Shown here piece by piece: positions 6,738 through 14,824 of a stretch of DNA of 29,718 nucleotides (positions are counted from its first letter, which is position 1; each line of letters begins with the position of its first letter). The notes below the pieces were generated by a model. It worked only from the letters and a program-made list of their open reading frames with translations, searched no databases and had not been told where the DNA came from. A program made the position numbers and the translations under genes. The stretch spans positions 1 through 29,718 of the forward strand of contig CABSIM010000036.1 in the NCBI GenBank assembly GCA_902477765.1. Direction: 5' to 3'. This DNA is from an uncultured Clostridiaceae bacterium (GTDB lineage: Bacteria; Bacillota; Clostridia; Lachnospirales; Lachnospiraceae).

Positions 6738-7493
6738 ATGACAAAAGTAATTCTGCACGGCTGCAACGGAGCCATGGGACATGTGATTTCCGGTCTGGCC
6801 ATGAAAGATGAACAGCTCTGCATTGTGGCAGGCGTGGATAAAAATACGGAACAGCATTATGACTATCCGGTTTACGGAACTCTGGAAGAGTGTCCGAAGG
6901 CAGATGTGATTGTGGATTTTTCCGTGGCAAAAGCCACGGACGGCCTTCTGACATACTGCAGTGAAACCGGAATACCGGTGGTTCTTTGTACCACGGGACT
7001 TTCAGAGGAACAGCTGAACAGGGTAAGGGAACTTTCCGGGACATGCGCGGTACTGCGTTCCGCCAATATGTCCCTGGGCGTGAACCTTCTTCTGAAGATG
7101 GTGAAGGAAGCGGCCAGAACCCTGGCGGCAGCGGACTTTGATATCGAAATTCTGGAGAAACACCATAATCAGAAGGTGGATGCTCCCAGCGGTACGGCGC
7201 TGGCGCTGGCTGATTCCATCAATGAAGCGCTGGACGGCGCGTATCATTATAAATATGACAGAACGGCTGAGCGTGTGAAGCGCGATAAAAAGGAAATCGG
7301 AATTCAGGCTGTCCGGGGCGGCTCCATTGTGGGAGAGCATGATATTATTTTTGCCGGACAGGATGAGGTGATCACATTCCGTCACACGGCCTATTCCAAG
7401 GCAATCTTTGCCAAGGGAGCCCTGGAAGCGGCCAAGTTCCTGGCAGGCAGAAAACCGGGCATGTATGACATGCAGGATGTCATCGGTCAATAG
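6738..7493 (+). CDS. dapB: 4-hydroxy-tetrahydrodipicolinate reductase
   Basis: DapB reduces the DapA product with NAD(P)H (EC 1.17.1.8). The 251-residue protein shows the dinucleotide-binding loop GCNGAMG (residues 8-14) and the family signature EKHHNQKVDAPSGTA (about 140-154) with His142/His143 and Lys146 in the catalytic region. AGGAGG (6724-6729) decides the start at 6738; the in-frame ATG at 6696 would add 14 Lys/Glu-rich residues that relatives lack. Second gene of the riboswitch-controlled dap operon. Other steps of the pathway are not in this window. Confidence 0.97.
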   Translation: MTKVILHGCNGAMGHVISGLAMKDEQLCIVAGVDKNTEQHYDYPVYGTLEECPKADVIVDFSVAKATDGLLTYCSETGIPVVLCTTGLSEEQLNRVRELSGTCAVLRSANMSLGVNLLLKMVKEAARTLAAADFDIEILEKHHNQKVDAPSGTALALADSINEALDGAYHYKYDRTAERVKRDKKEIGIQAVRGGSIVGEHDIIFAGQDEVITFRHTAYSKAIFAKGALEAAKFLAGRKPGMYDMQDVIGQ

Positions 7494-7556
7494 AAAAAAA
7501 TTCCAAAATATTCTCCCTGAATGCGCACATACTAGCGTTAGAAAGGAGAATGCATT

Positions 7557-7889
7557 ATGGAAAAAATAAAACGGATTTTCCTGGGCTCTCTGCTGGCTGT
7601 GGTGCTGTGTCTGGCCACAGCCTGCGGAAGGAGTGACAGCCAGGATACCACAGCGGCCACCACATCTTCCGGCGTCAGGGAAACATCCAGTGAATCCATG
7701 GACAGGACAGATGGGTCTGTAAACGGAACAACGGAAGAAATCCGTGACGGAGAAGGCGACGGAGTTCTGAAAGATGTTGTGGATGACGTAAAGGACGGAA
7801 TAGACGACGTGGCGGATGATGTGAAAGACTCCATGAAGGACGGGACTTCCGCCGGAGGGGAAACGGAGAGCAGCATTTCGCCGAGATAG
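7557..7889 (+). CDS. Small acidic lipoprotein, function unknown
   Basis: A 110-residue protein with a lipoprotein signal: MEKIKR, a hydrophobic stretch to about residue 20, and the lipobox LATAC with Cys at residue 23. The mature part is low-complexity: Ser/Thr-rich, then an imperfect acidic repeat (DDVKDGIDD, DDVKDSMKD) that could form an amphipathic helix. It is expected on the outer face of the membrane. AAAGGAG precedes the ATG. It lies 63 bases after dapB with no terminator between, so it may be cotranscribed, but nothing links it to lysine synthesis. I do not recognise the family. Confidence 0.75.
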   Translation: MEKIKRIFLGSLLAVVLCLATACGRSDSQDTTAATTSSGVRETSSESMDRTDGSVNGTTEEIRDGEGDGVLKDVVDDVKDGIDDVADDVKDSMKDGTSAGGETESSISPR

Positions 7890-7948
7890 CCGGATACAGA
7901 GCGTTCCGCGGCGGAAAAACGGGTAAGGCTGCGGAAAGCGGACGGAAA

Positions 7949-7991
7949 GCAGTTCCGGACATGCGCAAGCATGTTCCGGAACTGCTTTTTT
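7949..7991 (+). terminator. Intrinsic terminator after the lipoprotein gene
   Basis: GCAGTTCCGGACATGC and GCATGTTCCGGAACTGC form a 16-bp stem with one bulged base and a GCAA loop, followed by a run of six T. Confidence 0.92.
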
Positions 7992-8017
7992 GAAACAACA
8001 TTTCCTGCCGGCGGCAG

Positions 8018-8047
8018 TTGCGGGCGGGACCGGAAATATGATATGAT
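8018..8047 (+). promoter_or_regulatory. Possible promoter for the small ORF at 8123
   Basis: TTGCGG (8018-8023), 18-base spacer, TATGAT (8042-8047) with TGA directly before it (extended -10). Start near 8054. Confidence 0.45.
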
Positions 8048-8122
8048 AAAAGAAGAGCAGAAAAAAGCACAAATGAAAGCGGAAGCCGGCAGGACCGGCA
8101 GTAAGGAAAGGAGAGAAAACGG

Positions 8123-8404
8123 ATCAGGTATGCATACAGGCCGCGGCACGGGTGGCGGCATGGATACCGAAGAGAAAAAATATGGAGAGGATTTCTGTGG
8201 GTATGCAGGATCCTGCTGATTCTCGAATGCATCTGGGCCGGAGCGGAGGGAACGGGAATTCAGATCAGCATCCATGAGGGGCGGAAGCCGGTGCTTTCCA
8301 CAGACGGGACGGACCGGGAAGGCGGCATATTCGGCATAGGTATTGAGCCGGATTCCGGATCCTTTTTCTGGTTCCGGAATGATACGTACATGACGGAACC
8401 ATGA
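8123..8404 (+). other. Possible small membrane protein with non-standard (ATC) start, or start-less remnant
   Basis: One frame is open from the TAA at 8102-8104 to the TGA at 8402-8404. AAGGAGAG (8107-8114) sits 8 bases before an ATC codon at 8123, exactly where an ATG would be expected. From there 93 residues can be read: a basic start, one hydrophobic stretch (FLWVCRILLILECIWAGA), and a polar tail with IQISIHEG and SGSFFWFRNDTYMTEP. No ATG, GTG or TTG occurs in this frame before the hydrophobic part. It may be a gene whose start has mutated, use a rare start, or be chance. The rest of 7890-8551 holds only the terminator and promoters listed. Confidence 0.3.
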
Positions 8405-8442
8405 CGGTGGAAAAGGGAATTTATCCGTAAATCCGCCAAAAT

Positions 8443-8461
8443 TCATTAGTATTTCTAATGA
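8443..8461. promoter_or_regulatory. Inverted repeat upstream of the purC promoter
   Basis: TCATTAG (8443-8449) and CTAATGA (8455-8461) form a perfect 7-bp dyad with a 5-base centre, 20 bases upstream of the -35 box. It has no U-tract and could be an operator of the pur operon. It does not match the Bacillus PurR box. Confidence 0.4.
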
Positions 8462-8480
8462 GATTTCCCGGACAGAATTC

Positions 8481-8509
8481 TTGATTTTCAAATAGGCATG
8501 GATTATAAT
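8481..8509 (+). promoter_or_regulatory. Promoter of the purC-purF-purB operon
   Basis: TTGATT (8481-8486), 17-base spacer, consensus TATAAT (8504-8509). Start near 8516, leaving a leader of about 35 bases. Confidence 0.85.
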
Positions 8510-8551
8510 TTGTCTGAATTATCAAAAGAAAAAGAAAAGGATGGTTAAGCG

Positions 8552-9268
8552 ATGAAAAAAGTTGATCTGCTGTATGAAGGAAAGGCAAAAAAGGTTTATA
8601 CCACTGAGGATCCCGATGTTCTGATCGTGGATTACAAAGACGATGCAACGGCATTCGACGGACAGAAAAAAGGTACAATCGTCGGAAAAGGCGCCATCAA
8701 CAACCGCATGACAAACCATATTTTCAAGCTTCTTGAGAAAGAGGGCGTGCCCACTCATTACATTGAAGAGCTGAGCGACAGGGAAACGGCTGTGAAGAGA
8801 GTGGAGATTGTCCCGCTTGAGGTGATCATCCGCAACATTTCCGCCGGCAGCTTTGCAAAGAAAATGGGCATGGAGGAAGGCGTTGTCTTCAAGCGCCCCA
8901 CTCTGGAATTCAGCTACAAGAATGACGATCTCCATGATCCGTTCATCAACAGCTATTATGCCCTGTCTCTGGAACTGGCGACAGAGGAAGAGATTGCTGC
9001 CATTGAAAAATATGCGTTCAAAGTCAACGAAGTAATGAAAAAATATTTCGACAGCCTGGGAATTGATCTGGTGGATTTCAAGATTGAATTCGGCCGCTAC
9101 AAAGGACAGATCATTCTGGCTGATGAAGTTTCTCCGGATACCTGCCGTCTGTGGGATAAGGAAACTCATGAGAAACTGGACAAGGACCGTTTCAGAAGAG
9201 ATCTGGGCAATGTGGAAGATGCCTACAATGAGGTGTTCAGACGCCTTGGCATCGAGGACAGAAAATAA
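8552..9268 (+). CDS. purC: Phosphoribosylaminoimidazole-succinocarboxamide synthase
   Basis: PurC joins CAIR and aspartate with ATP to give SAICAR (EC 6.3.2.6), step eight of purine synthesis. The 238-residue protein has normal length and shows the N-terminal YEGKAKKVY (about 8-16), GKGAINN, the VEIVPLEVIIRNISAGS block and the C-terminal signature DEVSPDTCRLWD. AAAGGATGG lies before the ATG. It is the first gene of the pur operon and its stop codon abuts the purF start directly (TAA then ATG, no gap), which implies translational coupling. Confidence 0.98.
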   Translation: MKKVDLLYEGKAKKVYTTEDPDVLIVDYKDDATAFDGQKKGTIVGKGAINNRMTNHIFKLLEKEGVPTHYIEELSDRETAVKRVEIVPLEVIIRNISAGSFAKKMGMEEGVVFKRPTLEFSYKNDDLHDPFINSYYALSLELATEEEIAAIEKYAFKVNEVMKKYFDSLGIDLVDFKIEFGRYKGQIILADEVSPDTCRLWDKETHEKLDKDRFRRDLGNVEDAYNEVFRRLGIEDRK

Positions 9269-10708
9269 ATGAAAGAAGAAACGGGATTTCGGCTTGAAGA
9301 GGACAAACTCCGGGAAGAGTGCGGAGTCTTCGGGATCTTTGATCCTGACGGAAACGATGTGGCGTCCACGATTTATTACGGTCTGTTTGCTCTGCAGCAC
9401 AGAGGGCAGGAAAGCTGCGGAATCGCTGTATGCAGTCCGGACAGACCGCAGGACGGAGTCCTTTCCCAGAAGGGCATGGGGCTCTGCAATGAGGTTTTCA
9501 CCCATGAAATGCTGGAAGGACTTCACGGATCCCTTGGAATCGGCCATGTCCGTTATTCCACAGCCGGCGGAAGCATCAGAGAGAACGCACAGCCTCTGGT
9601 GCTTCACTACGTAAAAGGGACACTGGCCCTGGCCCATAACGGCAACCTGGTCAATGCACCGGAACTGAAACGGGAGCTGGCCTATGGAGGAGCCATATTC
9701 CAGACCACCATTGACAGTGAAGTCATTGCCTATCATATTGCCAGGGAAAGGGTAAACACGGACAGTGTGGAAGCTGCCGTGTCTCTTGCCATGGAAAAAC
9801 TGAAGGGTGCCTATTCTCTGGTGATCATGAGCCCTTCCAAACTGATCGGAGCCAGAGATCCCCAGGGCTTTAAGCCGCTCTGCATAGGAAGACGGGATAA
9901 TGCCTATATTCTGGCATCCGAGACATGTGCCCTGGATACGATCGGCGCTGAATTTGTGAGGGATGTGCTGCCGGGAGAAGTGGTTGTGATCTCCAGGGAC
10001 GGGATTCGCTCGGATACTTCCCGCTGCTGCCCGCAGAAGGAAGCACGCTGTGTCTTTGAGTATATTTATTTTGCACGGCCGGACAGCGTGTTTGACGGAG
10101 TCAGCGTGTATCATTCCAGAATCCACGCCGGCAGGTGCCTGGCCATGGATTCTCCGGTAGAGGCGGATATTGTGACGGGGGTTCCGGAATCAGGCAATGC
10201 CGCGGCTCTTGGCTATTCCATGGAGTCGGGCATTCCTTACTGCATGGCATTTGTAAAAAATTCCTATGTGGGAAGGACGTTCATCAAACCGAAGCAGAGC
10301 AGCCGGGAGTCGGCAGTGCGCGTAAAGCTCAATGTGCTGAAAGAGGCGGTAAAAGGAAAACGGGTAATCCTGATTGATGATTCCATTGTAAGAGGAACCA
10401 CCAGCGACAGAATCGTGGGCATGCTGCGGGAAGCCGGGGCCACGGAGGTACATATGATGGTATCCGCGCCGCCGTTTCTGCATCCGTGTTATTTCGGAAC
10501 GGATATTCCGGACGAGGATCAGCTCATTGCCCACGGACGCACCACGGAGGAGATCTGCCGTCTAATTGGTGCTGACAGCCTGTCCTATCTTAAGGAAAGC
10601 CGACTGAAGGAACTGTCAGGAGGACTTCCGGTATGCACGGCATGTTTTACGGGAATCTATCCGGTGGAGCCTCCCCGGGAGGATATCCGCGGCAGTTATG
10701 AACCATGA
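9269..10708 (+). CDS. purF: Amidophosphoribosyltransferase
   Basis: PurF makes phosphoribosylamine from PRPP and glutamine (EC 2.4.2.14), the first committed purine step. The 479-residue protein starts with a short propeptide, MKEETGFRLEEDKLREE, before Cys18 (ECGVFGIF), which becomes the N-terminal nucleophile of the glutaminase domain after processing. The phosphoribosyltransferase loop VILIDDSIVRGTT is at 367-379. Cys261, Cys407, Cys456 and Cys459 sit where the Bacillus enzyme binds a 4Fe-4S cluster, so this is the Fe-S, oxygen-sensitive type. The ATG follows the purC stop without a gap. A TGA stop ends the gene 50 bases before the purB start. Confidence 0.98.
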   Translation: MKEETGFRLEEDKLREECGVFGIFDPDGNDVASTIYYGLFALQHRGQESCGIAVCSPDRPQDGVLSQKGMGLCNEVFTHEMLEGLHGSLGIGHVRYSTAGGSIRENAQPLVLHYVKGTLALAHNGNLVNAPELKRELAYGGAIFQTTIDSEVIAYHIARERVNTDSVEAAVSLAMEKLKGAYSLVIMSPSKLIGARDPQGFKPLCIGRRDNAYILASETCALDTIGAEFVRDVLPGEVVVISRDGIRSDTSRCCPQKEARCVFEYIYFARPDSVFDGVSVYHSRIHAGRCLAMDSPVEADIVTGVPESGNAAALGYSMESGIPYCMAFVKNSYVGRTFIKPKQSSRESAVRVKLNVLKEAVKGKRVILIDDSIVRGTTSDRIVGMLREAGATEVHMMVSAPPFLHPCYFGTDIPDEDQLIAHGRTTEEICRLIGADSLSYLKESRLKELSGGLPVCTACFTGIYPVEPPREDIRGSYEP

Positions 10709-10758
10709 AAAGCCAGCAGGAAAATGCTGACCACAGAATAAAAGAAAAGAGGAGTATC

Positions 10759-12189
10759 ATGTACGACAGATATCAGAGCCCGCTGTCGGAGCGGTATGCA
10801 AGCAAGGAAATGCAGTACATTTTTTCTCCGGAGAAAAAGTTCAGGACATGGAGAAAACTCTGGATTGCCCTGGCGGAGACGGAGAAGGAGCTGGGACTTC
10901 CCATTACCGATGAACAGATCCAGGAGCTGAAGGACAACAGCGAGGATATCAATTTTGAAGTGGCGAAGGAACGGGAAAAACTGGTGCGCCATGATGTGAT
11001 GTCCCATGTATATGCGTACGGTCTTCAGTGCCCCAAAGCCAAGGGAATCATCCATCTTGGCGCCACATCCTGCTATGTGGGGGACAACACTGACCTGATA
11101 CTGATGACGGAAGCGCTGAAACTGGTCAGGAAAAAACTCATCAATGTGATTCACGAACTGGCTGCGTTTGCGGACAAGTATAAAAACCAGCCGACACTGG
11201 CGTTTACCCATTTTCAGCCGGCTCAGCCCACCACAGTGGGAAAACGTGCCACTCTCTGGCTGATGGAGCTGAAACTGGATCTGGACGATCTGGATTATGT
11301 AATCGGTTCCATGCGCCTTCTGGGATCCAAAGGCACCACAGGCACCCAGGCAAGCTTTCTGGAGCTGTTTGACGGCGACCATGAAAAATGCCGCAGGGCA
11401 GATCAGATGATTGCCGACAAGATGGGATTCCCGGGCTGTTATCCTGTTTCCGGTCAGACCTATTCCAGAAAGATTGACAGCCGTGTCATTTCCGTTCTGG
11501 CGGGAATTGCTCAGAGTGCTCATAAATTTTCCAATGATATCCGTCTTCTTCAGCATCTGAAAGAAGTGGAGGAGCCCTTTGAGAAGAATCAGATCGGTTC
11601 TTCCGCCATGGCCTACAAGAGAAATCCCATGAGAAGCGAAAGAATAGCATCCCTTGCCAATTATGTAATGGCTGATATGATGAATCCCATGCTGGTGGCA
11701 TCCACCCAGTGGTTTGAAAGAACGCTGGACGATTCCGCCAACAAGAGGCTTTCGGTTCCCGAGGGATTCCTGGCAGTGGACGGAATCCTGGATCTTTATC
11801 TGAACGTGGTGGACGGACTGGTGGTATATCCCAAAGTCATTGAAAAACATATGATGGCCGAACTGCCGTTTATGGCCACGGAAAACATCATGATGGATGC
11901 GGTAAAGGCCGGCGGAGACCGTCAGGAACTTCACGAGAGAATCCGTGAACTGTCCATGGAAGCTGCAAGAAACGTGAAGGCAGAAGGAAAGGACAACAAT
12001 CTTCTGGAACTGATTGCTGCCGATCCGTCCTTCAACCTCTCTCTGGAAGAACTGAAAAAAACCATGGATCCTGCCAGATATGTGGGAAGAGCTCCGAAAC
12101 AGGTGGAGGAATTCCTGGATGAAGTCATCCGTCCGATTCTGGAAGAGAACAAGGATCTGCTGGGTGTAAAAGCTGAGATCAATGTATAA
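10759..12189 (+). CDS. purB: Adenylosuccinate lyase
   Basis: PurB removes fumarate from SAICAR and from adenylosuccinate (EC 4.3.2.2), so it serves both the main pathway after PurC and the AMP branch after PurA. The 476-residue protein shows THFQPAQPTTVGKR with His151, and the fumarase/aspartase-superfamily signature SSAMAYKRNP at 281-290 (usually SSxMPYKxNP, with Ala in place of Pro here), which holds the catalytic serine. GAGGAG decides the start at 10759; an ATG at 10705 overlapping the purF stop would add 18 residues and has a poor binding site. Last gene of the purC-purF-purB operon, followed by a strong terminator. Confidence 0.97.
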   Translation: MYDRYQSPLSERYASKEMQYIFSPEKKFRTWRKLWIALAETEKELGLPITDEQIQELKDNSEDINFEVAKEREKLVRHDVMSHVYAYGLQCPKAKGIIHLGATSCYVGDNTDLILMTEALKLVRKKLINVIHELAAFADKYKNQPTLAFTHFQPAQPTTVGKRATLWLMELKLDLDDLDYVIGSMRLLGSKGTTGTQASFLELFDGDHEKCRRADQMIADKMGFPGCYPVSGQTYSRKIDSRVISVLAGIAQSAHKFSNDIRLLQHLKEVEEPFEKNQIGSSAMAYKRNPMRSERIASLANYVMADMMNPMLVASTQWFERTLDDSANKRLSVPEGFLAVDGILDLYLNVVDGLVVYPKVIEKHMMAELPFMATENIMMDAVKAGGDRQELHERIRELSMEAARNVKAEGKDNNLLELIAADPSFNLSLEELKKTMDPARYVGRAPKQVEEFLDEVIRPILEENKDLLGVKAEINV

Positions 12190-12218
12190 AGAAAAGCCCC
12201 GGGGCGTCTGCTCCGCAC

Positions 12219-12275
12219 GGGCTGCCGCAGGCAGAGTCTGTCAGCAGGACCTGCAGGCGGCAGCCCTGTTTTTTT
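12219..12275 (+). terminator. Intrinsic terminator of the pur operon
   Basis: GGGCTGCCGC (12219-12228) pairs perfectly with GCGGCAGCCC (12257-12266); a second short stem forms inside. The tail is TGTTTTTTT. Confidence 0.92.
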
Positions 12276-12326
12276 GAAAAGAAATCATAACGGATGCGGC
12301 GGGAGTTAACCGGAAACGGAGGAAAA

Positions 12327-13244
12327 ATGGAGAGAAATGTGAACAGCAGTATGGAGCATTATAAAGTATTCTATTATGTGGGAAAGCTGGGAAGCATCAC
12401 GGCTGCTGCGGAGGAACTCTGCATTTCCCAGCCGGCGGTGAGCCAGGCCATCAAGCAGCTGGAAAAGACGCTGAGCAGCCGGCTGTTTGTCAGAACCTCC
12501 AAGGGAGTAAGACTTACAGCGGAAGGCCGGCTCCTGTATCCGTATGTGGAACGGGGAATCGGGAGCCTGATGGACGGTGAACAGATGTTAAAGCGTCTGG
12601 TGGATCTGGATATGGGAGAAATCCGCATCGGGGCCAGCGACATGACCCTGCAGTTTTTTCTGCTTCCCTACCTGGAACGCTTCCATGAACTGTATCCCAA
12701 TATCAAGGTGATTGTCTCCAACGCCCCCACATCGGAGACCATCGAATCTCTTTACGAAGGGAAAATAGATTTCGGAGCCGTCAGCACGCCTTTTGAGTCC
12801 AGGCCGGAAGTGGAAGTGATTCCGGTCAGAAAGATCCGGAATACATTCATCGCCGGCAATAAATTCTGGAGTCTCAAAGGGAAGAGGCTGGAGTATGAAG
12901 CATTGTCTTCCTATCCCTGTATTTTTCTGGAGAAGGATACCAGCACCAGAACCTTTACTGACAGGTTCCTGGAAAAAAAGGGAATTGTTCTGGAACCGGA
13001 GTTTGAACTGGCCACCAGCGATATGATTGTCCAGTTTGCCATCCGGAACATGGGAATCGGATGCGTCATGTCGGAATTTGCCAGAGAAAAGGTGGAGAGC
13101 GGGGAAGTCTTTGAACTGGTATTCCGGGAAATGATGCCGGAGAGGGAAATCTGCATTGTTACGGACCGGAAAAATGACCGGTCTCCCGCCGGAGAAAAGT
13201 TTCTGGAATTCCTCAGGACACTGGGGGCCATGGAAATCCTGTGA
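12327..13244 (+). CDS. LysR-family transcriptional regulator
   Basis: A 305-residue LysR-type regulator: winged helix-turn-helix at about residues 12-70 (GSITAAAEELCISQPAVSQA is the recognition part), a linker helix, then a periplasmic-binding-like effector domain from about 98 to the end (GEIRIGASDMTLQFFLLPYL at its start). The effector is unknown. GGAGG at 12318-12322 supports the start at 12327; an ATG at 12294 would add 11 residues. It lies between the terminated pur operon and purA on the same strand. LysR proteins often act on nearby genes, so purA or pur control is possible, but no divergent target is present and the link is inference. Confidence 0.9.
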   Translation: MERNVNSSMEHYKVFYYVGKLGSITAAAEELCISQPAVSQAIKQLEKTLSSRLFVRTSKGVRLTAEGRLLYPYVERGIGSLMDGEQMLKRLVDLDMGEIRIGASDMTLQFFLLPYLERFHELYPNIKVIVSNAPTSETIESLYEGKIDFGAVSTPFESRPEVEVIPVRKIRNTFIAGNKFWSLKGKRLEYEALSSYPCIFLEKDTSTRTFTDRFLEKKGIVLEPEFELATSDMIVQFAIRNMGIGCVMSEFAREKVESGEVFELVFREMMPEREICIVTDRKNDRSPAGEKFLEFLRTLGAMEIL

Positions 13245-13262
13245 CATAATGACGGCTTATGG

Positions 13263-13278
13263 AGAATATAACAAATAT
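13263..13278. promoter_or_regulatory. A/T-rich 16-bp element shared with the GntR promoter
   Basis: These 16 bases (agaatataacaaatat) recur exactly at 21098-21113. Here they lie just upstream of the purA promoter. They may be an operator; chance is not excluded given the AT-rich composition. Confidence 0.3.
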
Positions 13279-13282
13279 TGTC

Positions 13283-13311
13283 TTTACTTATGCGGAGCTT
13301 TGTTGTAAACT
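13283..13311 (+). promoter_or_regulatory. Promoter of purA
   Basis: TTTACT (13283-13288), 17-base spacer, TAAACT (13306-13311). Downstream in the leader is a short palindrome, ATGTAA-G-TTACAT at 13333-13345. Confidence 0.55.
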
Positions 13312-13362
13312 ATTAGAGTGTCTGAAAAGGCCATGTAAGTTACATCCAAAGGAGGATAAAAA

Positions 13363-14643
13363 ATGGTTAGAGCAATCGTAGGTGCTAACTGGGGAGACGA
13401 GGGAAAAGGAAAGATTACAGATATGCTCGCAAAGGAATCTGATATCATCATCCGTTTCCAGGGAGGAAGCAATGCCGGCCATACCATCATCAACAATTAC
13501 GGCAAGTTTGCCCTTCATCTTCTTCCGTCCGGTGTTTTCTACAATCATACCACAAGCATCATCGGCAACGGAGTAGCACTGAATATACCGTTTCTTGTGA
13601 AGGAAATCCAGGATATCACCAGCCAGGGAGTGCCGATGCCGAAGATTCTGGTATCTGACAGGGCTCAGATCATGATGCCGTATCATATTCTGTTTGATAC
13701 TTATGAGGAAGCAAGACTGGCAGGAAAGTCCTTCGGTTCCACAAAATCCGGGATTGCTCCGTTCTATTCTGATAAATATGCAAAGATCGGTTTTCAGGTC
13801 AGCGAACTCTTCGGAGAGGAAGCGGCCCTGATGGAGAAAGCCGAGAGAGTCTGTGAAATCAAGAATGTGCTTCTGGAGCATCTGTACCATAAGCCGCTCC
13901 TGAAACCGGAGGAGATTTTCCAGACCCTGATGGAGTATAAGGAAATGGTGGCTCCGTATGTATGCGATGTTTCCGCATATCTCCACGATGCCATCAAAGA
14001 GGGAAAGAATATTCTTCTGGAAGGACAGCTGGGCTCTCTGAAGGATCCGGACCACGGAATTTATCCCATGGTAACCTCATCCTCCACACTGGCGGCCTAC
14101 GGTGCCATCGGAGCCGGTATTCCGCCCTATGAGATCAAGAATATCACCACTGTGGTAAAGGCATATTCCAGTGCGGTAGGCGCAGGCGCATTTGTCAGCG
14201 AGATCTTCGGAGAAGAGGCAGATGAGCTGAGAAAACGCGGCGGTGACGGAGGCGAATTCGGAGCCACCACGGGACGTCCCAGAAGAATGGGATGGTTCGA
14301 TGCGGTGGCAACCAGATATGGCTGCCGGATTCAGGGTACCACGGAAGCGGCACTTACGGTTCTGGATGTACTGGGATATCTGGATGAGCTTCCCATCTGT
14401 GTGGGATATGAAATTGACGGAAAGGTTACCAGAGATTTCCCGACAACCAGCTATCTGGAAAAGGCGAAACCGGTATACAAAAAACTTCCGGGCTGGAAGT
14501 GTGACATCCGGGGAATTCACAGATATGAAGATCTGCCGGAAAACTGCAGAAAGTATATCGAAGCCATTGAAGAGGAAATCGGCGTTCCGATTACCATGGT
14601 TTCCAACGGACCGGGTCGGGATGAGATCATCATGAGAAAGTAA
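13363..14643 (+). CDS. purA: Adenylosuccinate synthase
   Basis: PurA converts IMP, aspartate and GTP into adenylosuccinate (EC 6.3.4.4), the first step of the AMP branch; PurB upstream completes it. The 426-residue protein has the GTP loop GANWGDEGKGK (residues 7-17, Asp12), His40 in SNAGHT, and GGDGGEFGATTGRPRRMGW near the centre, all typical. AAAGGAGG precedes the ATG. It has its own promoter after the LysR gene and a strong terminator after it, so it is a separate unit from purC-purF-purB. Confidence 0.98.
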   Translation: MVRAIVGANWGDEGKGKITDMLAKESDIIIRFQGGSNAGHTIINNYGKFALHLLPSGVFYNHTTSIIGNGVALNIPFLVKEIQDITSQGVPMPKILVSDRAQIMMPYHILFDTYEEARLAGKSFGSTKSGIAPFYSDKYAKIGFQVSELFGEEAALMEKAERVCEIKNVLLEHLYHKPLLKPEEIFQTLMEYKEMVAPYVCDVSAYLHDAIKEGKNILLEGQLGSLKDPDHGIYPMVTSSSTLAAYGAIGAGIPPYEIKNITTVVKAYSSAVGAGAFVSEIFGEEADELRKRGGDGGEFGATTGRPRRMGWFDAVATRYGCRIQGTTEAALTVLDVLGYLDELPICVGYEIDGKVTRDFPTTSYLEKAKPVYKKLPGWKCDIRGIHRYEDLPENCRKYIEAIEEEIGVPITMVSNGPGRDEIIMRK

Positions 14644-14710
14644 AGCGGCAGTACGGTCCGTATCCGGAACGGAAAACAGCCGGCAGGGGCCGTGGGGCCC
14701 GTGCTGCGGC

Positions 14711-14744
14711 AAGGCCATGAAATGAAAATTTCATGGCCTTTTTT
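14711..14744 (+). terminator. Intrinsic terminator after purA
   Basis: AAGGCCATGAAAT (14711-14723) pairs perfectly with ATTTCATGGCCTT (14728-14740) around a GAAA loop, followed by more T. Confidence 0.95.
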
Positions 14745-14824
14745 CTGCCGGCGTGCGTGGGACGGAATCAGTTTCTCACACCGGCACACCGGCCTGATAC
14801 CTGGAGAGAAGGAGGAAAATTTCC

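Noticed and set aside
8522..10126. A 534-residue open frame on the minus strand
   Set aside because: Opposite purC and purF, with no binding site or recognisable domain.
10705..10758. Longer PurB starting at the ATG that overlaps the purF stop
   Set aside because: Poor ribosome binding site; the ATG at 10759 has GAGGAG and matches family N-termini.
13333..13345. Palindrome ATGTAA-G-TTACAT in the purA leader
   Set aside because: Short and with a one-base centre; could be an operator but is likely by chance in A/T-rich sequence.
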